From Proteiniphilum sp. UBA5267 (GTDB taxonomy: Bacteria; Bacteroidota; Bacteroidia; Bacteroidales; Dysgonomonadaceae): DNA of 29,079 bases. The notes below the pieces were generated by a model. The model was given only the letters and a program-made list of their open reading frames with translations, was not told where the DNA came from and did not search any database. How positions within the stretch are numbered: position 1 is the first letter of the stretch; the number at the start of each line of letters is the position of its first letter. Where the stretch lies: positions 1-29,079 of the forward strand of contig DHTF01000090.1 in NCBI GenBank assembly GCA_002411515.1, read 5' to 3'. The translations under genes were made by a program, and so were the position numbers. Shown here piece by piece: positions 8,139 through 16,256 of the stretch.

Positions 8139-9347
8139 TCACTCATTCCCCCACAAATGAGGATCATTTCCTTTGGATTTGCGCCATGCGTCACGCCAAC
8201 GGTGCAAGTCCATATGATTGATAAACGGTTTAGGTTTTCTCATTTCTTTCGTTGGCGCAGGTGGTAGCGACACAGCTTTGTCTTGGTACCAATAAGCCAC
8301 AGTTGCCAGATCGAGCGTGAGATTATTATTATGGCCCGTCTCGATCGTACCCTTGACGGATGTTTCAAAAAATATGGGATCATTGATAAAGAATCTGTAT
8401 ACATGCGTTCTTCCAAGCCAGCCTATATCATTGTTCACCCGGGGGTATCCAAAATAAGGATGTGAGAATGGCTCTTTTGGACACCAGGATGTATTGAAGA
8501 AATCTTCTGTACCTGTACCTATTAATGAGGGAGTTGTTTCTCCGTCGATAAACCACATGTCGTCGCCTTCACCATACCACATTGGAGTAGGGGAGTGAAC
8601 ATAATAATTGATACCCACAAAGTGGCCTTTTCCTTTCGTTTCAATGAAGCGATAGTTCCGTTCACCTCCTTTATTGGGTTGTTGAGGGCCCGTAAGCGCC
8701 CATTCTGTCTCACCTTCGGGTAGTGCTTCCGTAAGACTGTGATTATACCAGGCGTGAAACCGTCCCATTTCTTCAGGCAGCTTTTTCATCTCCAGATAGT
8801 CGACATAAAAATAAAAGGCATTGATTGTCTTGTCGGTCTGGTTTTCAATTTCAATCCTTGCCCCCTTTTCAAACGGCATCGCGAAATAACTGCTCATGCC
8901 TGTCCCGTTTTCAGGTCCGGCCGACAAAGGAAGGGAAGCATAATTATACCGTTCATCCCACCCCTGGCCAAAGAACGGCCCGATAGGAGATTCCACGGAG
9001 GGATAGTCGTTCCCGTCCCAATACATCCTGATAATGATATCATTCCTGCTTAATTCACCCGGTGGCGGGGCAATGGTTACCCAGATGTGATTGATCACAC
9101 CGGCACCTTTAATCTCCGCAATTGTCCTTTTTTCACCGGGGGCGAAAGGTTCCAGATGGTCTCGATTTCCCCCTGTAGGATCGGTACTCGATATCCTCCT
9201 GTTCTTCATCCCCGATTTCAATTTTGTCAGTTCAAACATTTCCCCTATAGACTCTGTCTGAGAAAAGAGGGGGAGTGAAAGGACCATTGTCAGAATAAAA
9301 ACGCGCAATCTCAGAATTTTACAATAGTTTTTTTTCATTTCATCCAT
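8139..9347 (-). CDS. GH172 (DUF2961) glycoside hydrolase, probable exo-alpha-D-arabinofuranosidase or D-fructofuranosidase
   Basis: This 402-aa secreted protein has a signal peptide in residues 1-30 (cleavage near LFSQ); Met4 at 9338 is an alternative start. It matches DUF2961: ISSTDPTGGNRDH near 52-64, GAGVINHIWVT, a tandem jelly-roll fold, and WYGEGDDMWFIDGE with GTGTEDFF at 257-284. Glu260 and Glu281 are 21 residues apart, the same spacing as the catalytic pair Glu270/Glu291 that I recall for the founding GH172 enzyme of Bifidobacterium dentium, an alpha-D-fructofuranosidase/difructose-anhydride enzyme. Other members release D-arabinofuranose from mycobacterial arabinan. The gene lies 55 bp after fucI and is probably in the same transcript. 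FucI can process D-arabinose, which favours D-arabinofuranoside as substrate. The family call is firm; the specificity is inference. Confidence 0.88.
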   Translation of the reverse strand: MDEMKKNYCKILRLRVFILTMVLSLPLFSQTESIGEMFELTKLKSGMKNRRISSTDPTGGNRDHLEPFAPGEKRTIAEIKGAGVINHIWVTIAPPPGELSRNDIIIRMYWDGNDYPSVESPIGPFFGQGWDERYNYASLPLSAGPENGTGMSSYFAMPFEKGARIEIENQTDKTINAFYFYVDYLEMKKLPEEMGRFHAWYNHSLTEALPEGETEWALTGPQQPNKGGERNYRFIETKGKGHFVGINYYVHSPTPMWYGEGDDMWFIDGETTPSLIGTGTEDFFNTSWCPKEPFSHPYFGYPRVNNDIGWLGRTHVYRFFINDPIFFETSVKGTIETGHNNNLTLDLATVAYWYQDKAVSLPPAPTKEMRKPKPFINHMDLHRWRDAWRKSKGNDPHLWGNE

Positions 9348-9402
9348 CTATTTAGTTTAAAAGAATCAGACTACTTGTTTACAATTGAGAATAGCCGATA
9401 AC

Positions 9403-11178
9403 CTACCTGTACAATGGCCCGTAAACAGCGCATGCACGGTAATCCGCCCCTTCATTCTCAGATCCGAATGCCGACCATGCGTCGGGCCGGAAAATCTTTT
9501 CATCATCCACATTGTGCATGTTCACGGGAATAGAAAGTGCCGAAGCCAACGTAATCAAGTCGGCCCCGATATGTCCGTAACTGATGGCGCCGTGATTCGC
9601 TCCCCAATAATTCATGACCGAATAAACGTCCGTGAATCGCCCTTTTCCGGTAGTTCTAGGGACAAAAAAGGTAGAGGGCCAGGTTTTGTCCGTTCTTTCA
9701 TTGATAATGTCGAATACGTGACCGGGAAAAGTAGCCGTCCAACCTTCTGCAATCTGCAATACAGGCCCCAGTCCCTTCACCAGATTCAGCCGGCACATGG
9801 TAACCGGCATCCCCGGTTTGGTCAGAAATTGAGAGGAAAATCCGCCTCCACGCATATATTCCAACGATGCGGGATGCCAGGTGGTGGCGCCAAGCATTTT
9901 TGAGACTTCCTCATCGGTAATTTCCCAAAAAGGCTTCATGATGGGATTCCCATCCTGATCCGATTGCTGACCGGTTCCATCCAGCGTACAGGATCCCGAA
10001 TTAATCAGGTGAATCGCCCCGTTCTGCAACAATCCATCGGGTTTCCAACCGCTGACCCGTTCGATGGCTTCGGGACTCCAATAGGTGCGCACATCGGCAA
10101 ACATTTGCGAAGTGTTGGTCAACAAATGATTGAAGAGCATGCTGATTCCGTTCAAATGGTCGTCTTCGGTAGCAAATGTGAACGCTTCGCGTTTTCCGTT
10201 CCAGTCGAAAGAAGAGTTTAGCATAGCTTCCGAGAAATCGCCGTCAGGCAAGAAATCAGTCCATTGCCGTTGTCCCTGGAAACCCCCTGCAATGGCATTG
10301 TGTCCGAGCGCTTCTTCCCCGAATCCCATTTCGTCGAGTTTTGAATTTCCAGTCATTAAATCACGCATGATCAATGTCATCTTCACAACAAATTCCCAAT
10401 CCTGGTCTTTCTTTTCCCTGCTGTGTTTAAGGTGTTCCGGATTGAAATCTTCGCCCTCATGCGACATGCAGTTTTCTTTGGTCCAAGCCATTGCTTTCTC
10501 AAATTCCTCCTGATCGTAAATTCCAAGTTGAATGCGACGAAGAATTTCACTGGCATCCACTTGTTCGGTACGCATGCCCAGATACTCCTGCAAAAAATCG
10601 GGATTTACCATCGATCCACCAATTCCCATCGATACCGAACCAATGGCCAGGTATGATTTTCCACGCATCATGGCAACTGCTAGCCCGGCGCGGGCAAAAC
10701 GGAGCAGTTTCTCCTTTACATCATCAGGTATGGTGTCATCACCAACATCCTGAACATCTTTTCCGTAGATTCCAAAAGCAGGCAAACCTTTTTGATTGTG
10801 AACGGCTAGAGCTGCCGATAAATAAACTGCCCCGGGGCGTTCGGTACCGTTGAAACCCCAAATGGCTTTGGGCCTTAACGGATCCATGTCAATGGTTTCG
10901 GAACCGTAACACCAGCAGGGTGAAACCGACAGTGAAACACCTACGTTTTCTCTCTCGAATTTTTCTGCGCACAATGCCGCTTCCTTCACACCACCTATAC
11001 AGGTGTCAGCTATAATACATTCAACCGGCGTTCCATCGGGATACCTGAGATTTTCACTGTACAGTCTCGCTGCACTTATTGCCAGATTCATTGTCGTCTC
11101 TTCCAACGACTCTCTGATACCTCCACGACGCCCGTCGATAATAGGACGAATGCCAATTTTAGGATACAATTGCTTCAT
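9403..11178 (-). CDS. fucI: L-fucose isomerase / D-arabinose isomerase
   Basis: This 591-aa protein has the same length as E. coli FucI and is closely similar along its whole length ([15 protein letters not shown] at the N-terminus, [51 protein letters not shown] at the C-terminus). The metal-binding residues of the E. coli enzyme (Glu337, Asp361, His528) correspond to Glu338 (ATED), Asp362 (FADVR) and His529 (WGANHG), all present. The cytoplasmic Mn-dependent enzyme interconverts L-fucose and L-fuculose, and also D-arabinose and D-ribulose. No alpha-L-fucosidase, fuculokinase or fuculose-phosphate aldolase lies in the window, while a GH172 gene follows 55 bp downstream, so D-arabinose is a serious alternative substrate here. 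A LacI-type operator lies in the upstream gap. Function as an aldose-ketose isomerase is secure; which sugar matters is inferred. Confidence 0.95.
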   Translation of the reverse strand: MKQLYPKIGIRPIIDGRRGGIRESLEETTMNLAISAARLYSENLRYPDGTPVECIIADTCIGGVKEAALCAEKFERENVGVSLSVSPCWCYGSETIDMDPLRPKAIWGFNGTERPGAVYLSAALAVHNQKGLPAFGIYGKDVQDVGDDTIPDDVKEKLLRFARAGLAVAMMRGKSYLAIGSVSMGIGGSMVNPDFLQEYLGMRTEQVDASEILRRIQLGIYDQEEFEKAMAWTKENCMSHEGEDFNPEHLKHSREKKDQDWEFVVKMTLIMRDLMTGNSKLDEMGFGEEALGHNAIAGGFQGQRQWTDFLPDGDFSEAMLNSSFDWNGKREAFTFATEDDHLNGISMLFNHLLTNTSQMFADVRTYWSPEAIERVSGWKPDGLLQNGAIHLINSGSCTLDGTGQQSDQDGNPIMKPFWEITDEEVSKMLGATTWHPASLEYMRGGGFSSQFLTKPGMPVTMCRLNLVKGLGPVLQIAEGWTATFPGHVFDIINERTDKTWPSTFFVPRTTGKGRFTDVYSVMNYWGANHGAISYGHIGADLITLASALSIPVNMHNVDDEKIFRPDAWSAFGSENEGADYRACAVYGPLYR

Positions 11179-11209
11179 ATATAATATTTTAAATAGGTTG
11201 TATATTTAA

Positions 11210-11229
11210 TTAAACGTTTAACTTGTCAA
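11210..11229 (-). promoter_or_regulatory. LacI-type operator inside a probable fucI promoter
   Basis: A perfect 12-bp palindrome with central CG, ttaaacgtttaa (11210-11221), has the classic shape of LacI/GalR-family operators. On the minus strand TTGACA (11229-11224) precedes it, and TATACA follows 19 bp after TTGACA, so a bound repressor would sit between the promoter elements. It lies in the 66-bp gap between the lacI-type gene and fucI, 32 bases before the fucI ATG. Confidence 0.6.
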
Positions 11230-11244
11230 TAGAAAAAAAACCAT

Positions 11245-12264
11245 TTAGAAATAAATTACATTCTCACCTGATACCAACTCAGCCCCGATAACAAGGTTAC
11301 GGATTCCTTCATTTTTCATTTCTATTTGATCGATTAACAGTTCCACTGCTTTTTGTGCCATCTCTTTGATGGGTTGTCTGATGAAAGGTACCGTATAGGG
11401 AAGGATATAAAAAGCGTCATTTTCATCAAAGCACATAATTTGGATATCTGTTTGAATGTTGATATTGTTTTTTATCAGTTCTTTCACTCCGTTGATCGAA
11501 ATTGAATTGGTGGTAAAAAAAAGGCCGTCGATTTTTTCTTTTGTCGACATCAAATTACAAATTGCTCTTTTCATGTCATCTTTAAAAAAATCGTATCTAA
11601 CCTCTTCCATGATATCCGGATTGTATAGACCCGCATGTTTTAATGCATCCTCACAACCGCGTCTGCGTTCACTGATGTGGTAATGATCCTGTTTATAGGT
11701 AACCAGTCCAATACGCTTACAGCCTTTTTTGATAAGTTGTAATGTGGATTGATAGGATATCTCATAATTGTCTATCATGACCGAATTGACAGGTAGCTCG
11801 GGAAAAGTTCTGTCAACGAGCACAAAAGGTGTCTTGTTATTAATCAATCTTTTCAACTGATTCTGGCTTTTTTCAGTCGGCGTAATAATCAGACCCTCTA
11901 CTTGCCGGGCATACAAAAAATTTATCAATTTCTCCATTTCGCTCAACTGCTCATTCGTGTTTCCAATAATCACGGTGTATCCCTTTTCTTCGGCATAATT
12001 CTGTATATGCAAAGCCAAGGCTCCGAAAAAAAGGTTCGAAATATCTGCTATGATCAATCCGATTGTACGAGACCGACCGACTTTCAATCCCTTTGCAAGT
12101 GTATTGGGCACATAGTTCAGTTCTGCTGCTTTGTCTAATATTTTTTTGGCCATCTCCTTGCTCACCCTGCCGTTCTTGTCCTTGGCGTTCAAAACCAGAG
12201 AGACAGTGGCAGAGGAGACACCCACTTCGTGTGCGATTGTTTTCAGGGATACTCTTTTTTGCAT
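11245..12264 (-). CDS. LacI/GalR family transcriptional regulator
   Basis: This 339-aa protein has an N-terminal LacI helix-turn-helix (VSLKTIAHEVGVSSATVSLV, about residues 4-24) and hinge helix (NYVPNTLAKGLKVGRSRTIG). A periplasmic-binding-protein-like effector domain follows, with the typical IADISNLFFGAL and a terminal VIGAELVSGENV. I start it at the ATG at 12264, giving MQKRVSLKTIA as in most relatives; the GTG at 12270 would add only two residues. It is divided from fucI by 66 bp containing a perfect LacI-type palindrome, and a similar palindrome lies before its own gene. It probably represses the fucI-GH172 unit and itself until a sugar or sugar phosphate from the pathway binds. The effector is unknown. 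LacI control is less common than SusR-like, hybrid two-component or sigma/anti-sigma control in Bacteroidetes loci of this kind. Confidence 0.92.
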   Translation of the reverse strand: MQKRVSLKTIAHEVGVSSATVSLVLNAKDKNGRVSKEMAKKILDKAAELNYVPNTLAKGLKVGRSRTIGLIIADISNLFFGALALHIQNYAEEKGYTVIIGNTNEQLSEMEKLINFLYARQVEGLIITPTEKSQNQLKRLINNKTPFVLVDRTFPELPVNSVMIDNYEISYQSTLQLIKKGCKRIGLVTYKQDHYHISERRRGCEDALKHAGLYNPDIMEEVRYDFFKDDMKRAICNLMSTKEKIDGLFFTTNSISINGVKELIKNNINIQTDIQIMCFDENDAFYILPYTVPFIRQPIKEMAQKAVELLIDQIEMKNEGIRNLVIGAELVSGENVIYF

Positions 12265-12301
12265 ATACACTAAAATCTAATGATCCTAACAGATTTTAAT
12301 G

Positions 12302-12333
12302 CAAAGAAAATAGGTTAATCGATTAATCAAAAA
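12302..12333 (-). promoter_or_regulatory. Probable lacI promoter with autoregulatory operator
   Basis: On the minus strand TTTTTG (12333-12328) and TTTCTTTG (12309-12302; five of six matches to TAnnTTTG) are spaced as in a Bacteroidetes promoter (18 bp from TTTG). Between them sits a perfect palindrome, ttaatcgattaa (12315-12326), of the same TTAAnCGnTTAA form as the site before fucI. Autorepression by the LacI-type protein is the likely meaning. The rest of the 175-bp gap (12265-12439) is AT-rich without a gene. Confidence 0.5.
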
Positions 12334-12439
12334 TTATTTTATATGTTGTATAACACATTTTAAATTTAAAAGCTTATTTACCTACTTCGGTCACCAATTA
12401 ATTAACTAATTAAAAGGATTAAATAGCAGAAAACGGTCT

Positions 12440-13393
12440 TTAATTCAGGTAAATACGCAGGTATATGGGCAGGTGATCGCTGTAACCACCTGTATAACTA
12501 CCGCTATAGGTACGGTATGGAAGGACGTGTTTTTTTCTGTCGACTTGCAGCAGATAACGGGGATTAAATATGTCGGCATATTCCGGTTTACAGTCTATTT
12601 TGTTGGACATCAACATATTTCCCGACACAATAAACTGGTCAAAAAGCAACCATCCCTTGTGGAAAGTTGTCCCCAGCCCTTTTTTGTGTTTCGGATAAAG
12701 CAGATTGTATAACTTTATCGGCACGATATCGGTGAAATTTTTCTCTACTTCCAGAATTTCATCGATGCTGTTGTCATCGGGTGTATCGTTGAAATCACCC
12801 ATGATAAGGAGGTTTGCATCCGGTTTCTCAAGCAGAGTTTTCTGAACCGCATTTCGCAATTCACTGGCCACAAAATAACGTCTTCGTTCCGATACTTCTG
12901 TTCCTGCATTGCGTGAAGGGAAATGCACCACATATAGATGCAGGATTTCTCCGTTCACTGTTTTGCCTTTTACATGAAGGATATCGCGTGTGCGGTCTTC
13001 AATACCGGGCAGCTGGACAAGAATGGGGTTTGACTCCAGAATGATGAAAGATTGTGTGTTGTATATCAGCGCCACATCCGATCCTCTTTCGTCGGGGCTG
13101 TCGTAATGGACAAAACTGTACCTGCTCATGCCATGGCGGTTCATTTCATCCAAAATACTTTCCAGGACCCATTTATTTTCAATCTCAGCCAAACCAATCA
13201 CATCCGGGTATGCAGGTTGTACAATATCGGCCATTACTTCAGTCAGTTTCTTCACCTTCGTGTTGAACCTCCCGGGTGTCCATTTCCTGAAGCCATTTGG
13301 CGTATAATCCTCATCCATGGTCTGAGGGTCATCTATGGTATCGTAAAAATTCTCTGTATTATAAAACACAAAGGAAAAAGGATGTGGTATCAT
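12440..13393 (-). CDS. Endonuclease/exonuclease/phosphatase (EEP) family protein
   Basis: This 317-aa protein has no signal peptide. The DNase I-like EEP signature is complete: FYNTEN with Asn12, GLAEIEN with the metal-binding Glu near 70-72, RGSDVALIYN near 103-112, VVHFPSRN with His157, GDFND with Asp200/Asn202, and GGYSDHLP with Asp306/His307. The fold hydrolyses phosphodiester or phosphomonoester bonds in nucleic acids, phospholipids or inositol phosphates; the substrate is not evident. Bacteroidetes proteins of this kind are often annotated as endonuclease or nuclease. The stop of ybeY lies 10 bp upstream, so it is the last gene of the spmAB-ybeY unit and may share its promoter at 15153-15184. 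An RNA-directed role beside YbeY is conceivable but unproven. Confidence 0.85.
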   Translation of the reverse strand: MIPHPFSFVFYNTENFYDTIDDPQTMDEDYTPNGFRKWTPGRFNTKVKKLTEVMADIVQPAYPDVIGLAEIENKWVLESILDEMNRHGMSRYSFVHYDSPDERGSDVALIYNTQSFIILESNPILVQLPGIEDRTRDILHVKGKTVNGEILHLYVVHFPSRNAGTEVSERRRYFVASELRNAVQKTLLEKPDANLLIMGDFNDTPDDNSIDEILEVEKNFTDIVPIKLYNLLYPKHKKGLGTTFHKGWLLFDQFIVSGNMLMSNKIDCKPEYADIFNPRYLLQVDRKKHVLPYRTYSGSYTGGYSDHLPIYLRIYLN

Positions 13394-13403
13394 GTATCGA
13401 GAC

Positions 13404-13832
13404 TTATGCTGCTCCGTTTTTTAAGAGAAGGAGTGCGGAGTTTTCCGCTTCTCTCATTGCTTTTTTCTCTGCCTCGGTATGATCATCTAATCCGCAAAGG
13501 TGCAGTATACCATGAATGATCACACGATTCAGCTCTTCGGCATATTCTGTTTGATACTGCTGTGAATTGGAGCGCACCGTATCGAGGCTGATGGTAATAT
13601 CACCCGAGATCGTCTTGTTTTCCGTGTAGTCGAATGTGATGATGTCGGTGTAAAAATCATGCTGCAGATATTGCCGGTTGATCTCCAGAATTTTTTTATC
13701 GTCACAGAAAAGATAGGAGATCTCTCCCACCTGCCTGTCATATTTTTTTGCCACTGCCTTGATCCAGTTTGCAGTGTCTCTTTTTTTGATTGCCGGAAAA
13801 TCCACATTTTCCGATTGAAAGCTGATAGCCAT
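13404..13832 (-). CDS. ybeY: Endoribonuclease YbeY (16S rRNA maturation factor)
   Basis: This 142-aa protein is of normal length for YbeY/UPF0054. The fold markers are LEINRQYLQHDFYTDIITFDY (about 49-69), GDITISLDTV (77-86) and the metal site HGILHLCGLDDH (107-118). YbeY is a single-strand-specific, metal-dependent RNase involved in 16S rRNA 3'-end maturation and ribosome quality control. The canonical zinc motif is H-x3-H-x5-H; here the third histidine (His118) is one residue further on, H-x3-H-x6-H. From memory, Bacteroidetes relatives often have Lys or another residue there. The gene lies 36 bp after the spmAB gene and 10 bp before the EEP gene. Identity is secure; the effect of the shifted ligand is open. 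Confidence 0.93.
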   Translation of the reverse strand: MAISFQSENVDFPAIKKRDTANWIKAVAKKYDRQVGEISYLFCDDKKILEINRQYLQHDFYTDIITFDYTENKTISGDITISLDTVRSNSQQYQTEYAEELNRVIIHGILHLCGLDDHTEAEKKAMREAENSALLLLKNGAA

Positions 13833-13868
13833 ATTGTTTACATTAATAACGTACAGAATGGATTATTT

Positions 13869-15101
13869 CTATCCAAAGAAAAGATAGGCAATGAAAATAG
13901 CCGCCAACACACCCGCTAAATCGGCTAAAAGTGCATAGGGAACGGTATAGCGCGAATTCTTGATGTTCACAGCACCGTAATACACAGCCACGATGTAGAA
14001 GGTGGTGTCGGTGGCGCCCTGCAGCACACTCGATAACCGGCCCGCAAATGAATCGGCCCCGAAGGTCTTCATCGTGTCGATCATCATTCCCCGGGCACCA
14101 CTGCCACTCAAGGGCTTCATCAACGCGGTGGGCATGCCATCCACCCAGCGGGTATCCATACCCGAGAGTGCGACCAGGCTGCGCAGCCCCTCCATCATGA
14201 AATCCAGGGCACCAGAGGCCCGGAAAACACCAATCCCTACGAGGATGGCAATCAGGTAAGGGATGATGGAAACAGCCGTTTTAAAGCCATCCTTGGCCCC
14301 GTCAATAAAGGCTTCGAAGATGTTGACTTTCCGGTGAAGTGCCTTCGCAATAAAAAGGGAGATAATAGAAAACAGGATCACATTGGCAGCGAGGCTCGAT
14401 ATGACGTTGATCTTCTCCTGCGGCATCGACTGAAAAACAAGGATGGTGCCGGCAATGATGCCTGCCATGGCAAGGATAAAGCCCATGATTGCCCGTTGGA
14501 AAATATTGATGCCCTGCTTCAGGCAGACGGCAATCATCCCCACCAGCGTAGCCACAAAGGTGGCGATCATGATGGGAATAAAGACATCGGCAGGATTGGC
14601 AGCACCCAATTGTGCGCGATAGACCATGACGGTGACCGGAATAAGCGTCAATCCGGAAGCGTTCAGCACCAGAAACATGATCATGGAATTCGAGGCTTCT
14701 TCCTTTTTGGAATTGATCTCCTGCAGTTCCTGCATCGCCTTCAACCCAAAGGGTGTGGCTGCATTGTCGAGTCCCAGCATGTTGGCCGAAATGTTCATCA
14801 GCATCGATCCCGCGGCAGGGTGGTTTGAAGGTATTTGGGGAAAAAGCTTTGAAAAGAGGGGTGCCACAGCCCGGGAAAACACTTCCACCATGCCGCCCCG
14901 TTCGCCTATTTTCATTACCCCCAGCCACAAGGAGAGCACACCCGTCAGGCCGAGTGATATTTCAAACCCGGTTCTGGCCGTATCGTAGGTAGAGTTCATG
15001 ATATCGGTAAATACTTGCAAATCACCAAAGAAAAGAAGCTTTACCAATGCAACAATGAAAGCAATCAGAAAAAATGCAACCCAAATATAATTCAATATCA
15101 T
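13869..15101 (-). CDS. Fused SpmA-SpmB (spore maturation-like) nucleoside-recognition/Gate-domain membrane protein
   Basis: This 410-aa polytopic membrane protein joins both halves of the Bacillus spore-maturation pair. Residues about 1-200 resemble SpmA (NISANMLGLDNAATPFGLKA at about 102-121). Residues about 210-410 resemble SpmB (MKPLSGSGARGMMIDTM, then LQGATDTTFYIVAVYYGA). Roughly ten hydrophobic segments are visible. Both halves belong to the Gate/nucleoside-recognition superfamily, suggesting transport of a small molecule, but no substrate is established. Bacteroidetes do not sporulate, so the name reflects ancestry only. It is the first gene of a unit with ybeY and the EEP gene. A promoter with consensus spacing lies at 15153-15184, giving a leader of about 45 nt. 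Confidence 0.9.
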   Translation of the reverse strand: MILNYIWVAFFLIAFIVALVKLLFFGDLQVFTDIMNSTYDTARTGFEISLGLTGVLSLWLGVMKIGERGGMVEVFSRAVAPLFSKLFPQIPSNHPAAGSMLMNISANMLGLDNAATPFGLKAMQELQEINSKKEEASNSMIMFLVLNASGLTLIPVTVMVYRAQLGAANPADVFIPIMIATFVATLVGMIAVCLKQGINIFQRAIMGFILAMAGIIAGTILVFQSMPQEKINVISSLAANVILFSIISLFIAKALHRKVNIFEAFIDGAKDGFKTAVSIIPYLIAILVGIGVFRASGALDFMMEGLRSLVALSGMDTRWVDGMPTALMKPLSGSGARGMMIDTMKTFGADSFAGRLSSVLQGATDTTFYIVAVYYGAVNIKNSRYTVPYALLADLAGVLAAIFIAYLFFG

Positions 15102-15152
15102 ACAATGCCGAAATCATGGATGAACAAATGGATCATCTGGAAACAGATCAAT

Positions 15153-15184
15153 CAAAGGTACAATTAAATAGAAAGAAGAGCAAA
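15153..15184 (-). promoter_or_regulatory. Bacteroidetes-type promoter of the spmAB-ybeY-EEP operon
   Basis: On the minus strand TTTG (15184-15181) and TACCTTTG (15160-15153) are separated by 20 bp, a full match to the -33 TTTG / -7 TAnnTTTG consensus. It sits in the 89-bp gap after the sialidase-like gene and separates regions B and C into two transcription units. A start near 15146 is predicted. Confidence 0.6.
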
Positions 15185-15190
15185 ATCTTC

Positions 15191-16216
15191 TTAGAATTTC
15201 AGTTGTACATACTTGATCTGCTCGCGCTGATAAGTGTACGTGATGTGCACGTTGCCATGCTTATCCTGTATCATGGCAGGATAGCTGAACTCACCCTCGG
15301 GCTCATCCTCCAGGTCAATCAGCTTCTCCCATGCTTTCCCGTCATAAGACCCGGCAATGGCCAGCTTATTCCTTCCGGAGGTAATAGGGTTATAGATGAT
15401 CAGCTGCAAACCACTGCTGAGTGTCACGGCATCGATGCCCGAATTGTTATTGGGTAACTCTGTGGCCATCAGCGGAGACCATGTTTTGCCGTTGTCGTGC
15501 GACCAGGACTCCACCACGGTGTTGTTTTTCGAGCGACAAAGAATCTGCAGTGCACCATCGTTGTGAAACAATACCGAAGGCTGTATGGCGTCGAAACCGT
15601 TGTTGTCGATCTCAATCTTTTCCCAGTTTGTCAGATCCTGGTCCGACATTTCCATGTAGACGTTCCATTTTCCCACCACTTCGATGCTGGTGGGATAGAG
15701 TATTTTTCCCCCGGGAATGATGACCGGTTTGTTTTTAATTGGCCCGAGACAACCACGTGGGATCGTTTTCATAGGCGACCATGTCTCGCCCTCATCGGTC
15801 GATATCTTATACTCTCCCCACCAGGTACTGGGACTGGGCCCCACCTTGTAGTAGAGGATCAGATCCCCGTTATCTCTTTTGAAGAGAACCGGGTTCCAGC
15901 AGGGGAAACGTTGTGATTCGTTTTGTACCCCATCGGCCACCATCACCGGATTGCTCCATTGCCCGTCTACGTATCTGGAAGTATAAATACTCACGTCGGG
16001 ATGCCTTTCATAGGGACCACCAAACCATGCTGCCAGCAAACCGTTGTCTGTCTCCACAAGGGTGGATGCATGTGCAGAGGGTACAGAAGCGGGCTGCCTG
16101 ATTATTTCAGAATGAACGATAACAGGTTGAGGAGTAGGCTCTCCTGCCGATAACCGGCTTGCCAGTAGCAAGGGCAAGCACAGTAGGATTGTCATGCTGC
16201 TTTTTTTGCAAAACAT
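15191..16216 (-). CDS. BNR/Asp-box sialidase-like exported protein
   Basis: This 341-aa protein has a signal peptide (LCLPLLLASRLSAG, cleavage near SAGE). It shows a repeated six-bladed-propeller pattern: Asp-box-like turns STDEGETWSPM (about 147-157) and SHDNGKTWSPL, plus HASTLVETDNGLLAAWFGG near residues 49-67. It matches the exo-alpha-sialidase-like BNR_2 family. I do not see the FRIP motif of true bacterial sialidases, so sialic acid cleavage should not be assumed; members of this superfamily include hydrolases and lyases on other sugars. It is preceded by the oxidoreductase gene (40-bp gap) and the phosphatase gene, and is the last gene of that unit. It is exported, so acts in the periplasm or outside. 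The fold is secure, the substrate unknown. Confidence 0.8.
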   Translation of the reverse strand: MFCKKSSMTILLCLPLLLASRLSAGEPTPQPVIVHSEIIRQPASVPSAHASTLVETDNGLLAAWFGGPYERHPDVSIYTSRYVDGQWSNPVMVADGVQNESQRFPCWNPVLFKRDNGDLILYYKVGPSPSTWWGEYKISTDEGETWSPMKTIPRGCLGPIKNKPVIIPGGKILYPTSIEVVGKWNVYMEMSDQDLTNWEKIEIDNNGFDAIQPSVLFHNDGALQILCRSKNNTVVESWSHDNGKTWSPLMATELPNNNSGIDAVTLSSGLQLIIYNPITSGRNKLAIAGSYDGKAWEKLIDLEDEPEGEFSYPAMIQDKHGNVHITYTYQREQIKYVQLKF

Positions 16217-16256
16217 CTCATTGCTTTTTTGGGTAAAACACCTTTATCACTTTGGT

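Noticed and set aside
9403..11178. Simple L-fucose utilisation locus
   Set aside because: FucI is present, but no fucosidase (GH29/GH95), FucK, FucA or FucP is visible; the GH172 and GH116 partners point elsewhere. It is kept as an alternative, not the main call.
14302..14928. 208-aa minus-strand and 164-aa plus-strand frames overlapping spmAB
   Set aside because: Both lie inside the coding sequence of a clear membrane protein and are low-complexity His/Gly/Arg shadows.
15191..16216. True GH33 sialidase
   Set aside because: Asp-box-like turns are present, but no FRIP motif or clear arginine triad is visible, and no sialic acid catabolic genes are nearby.
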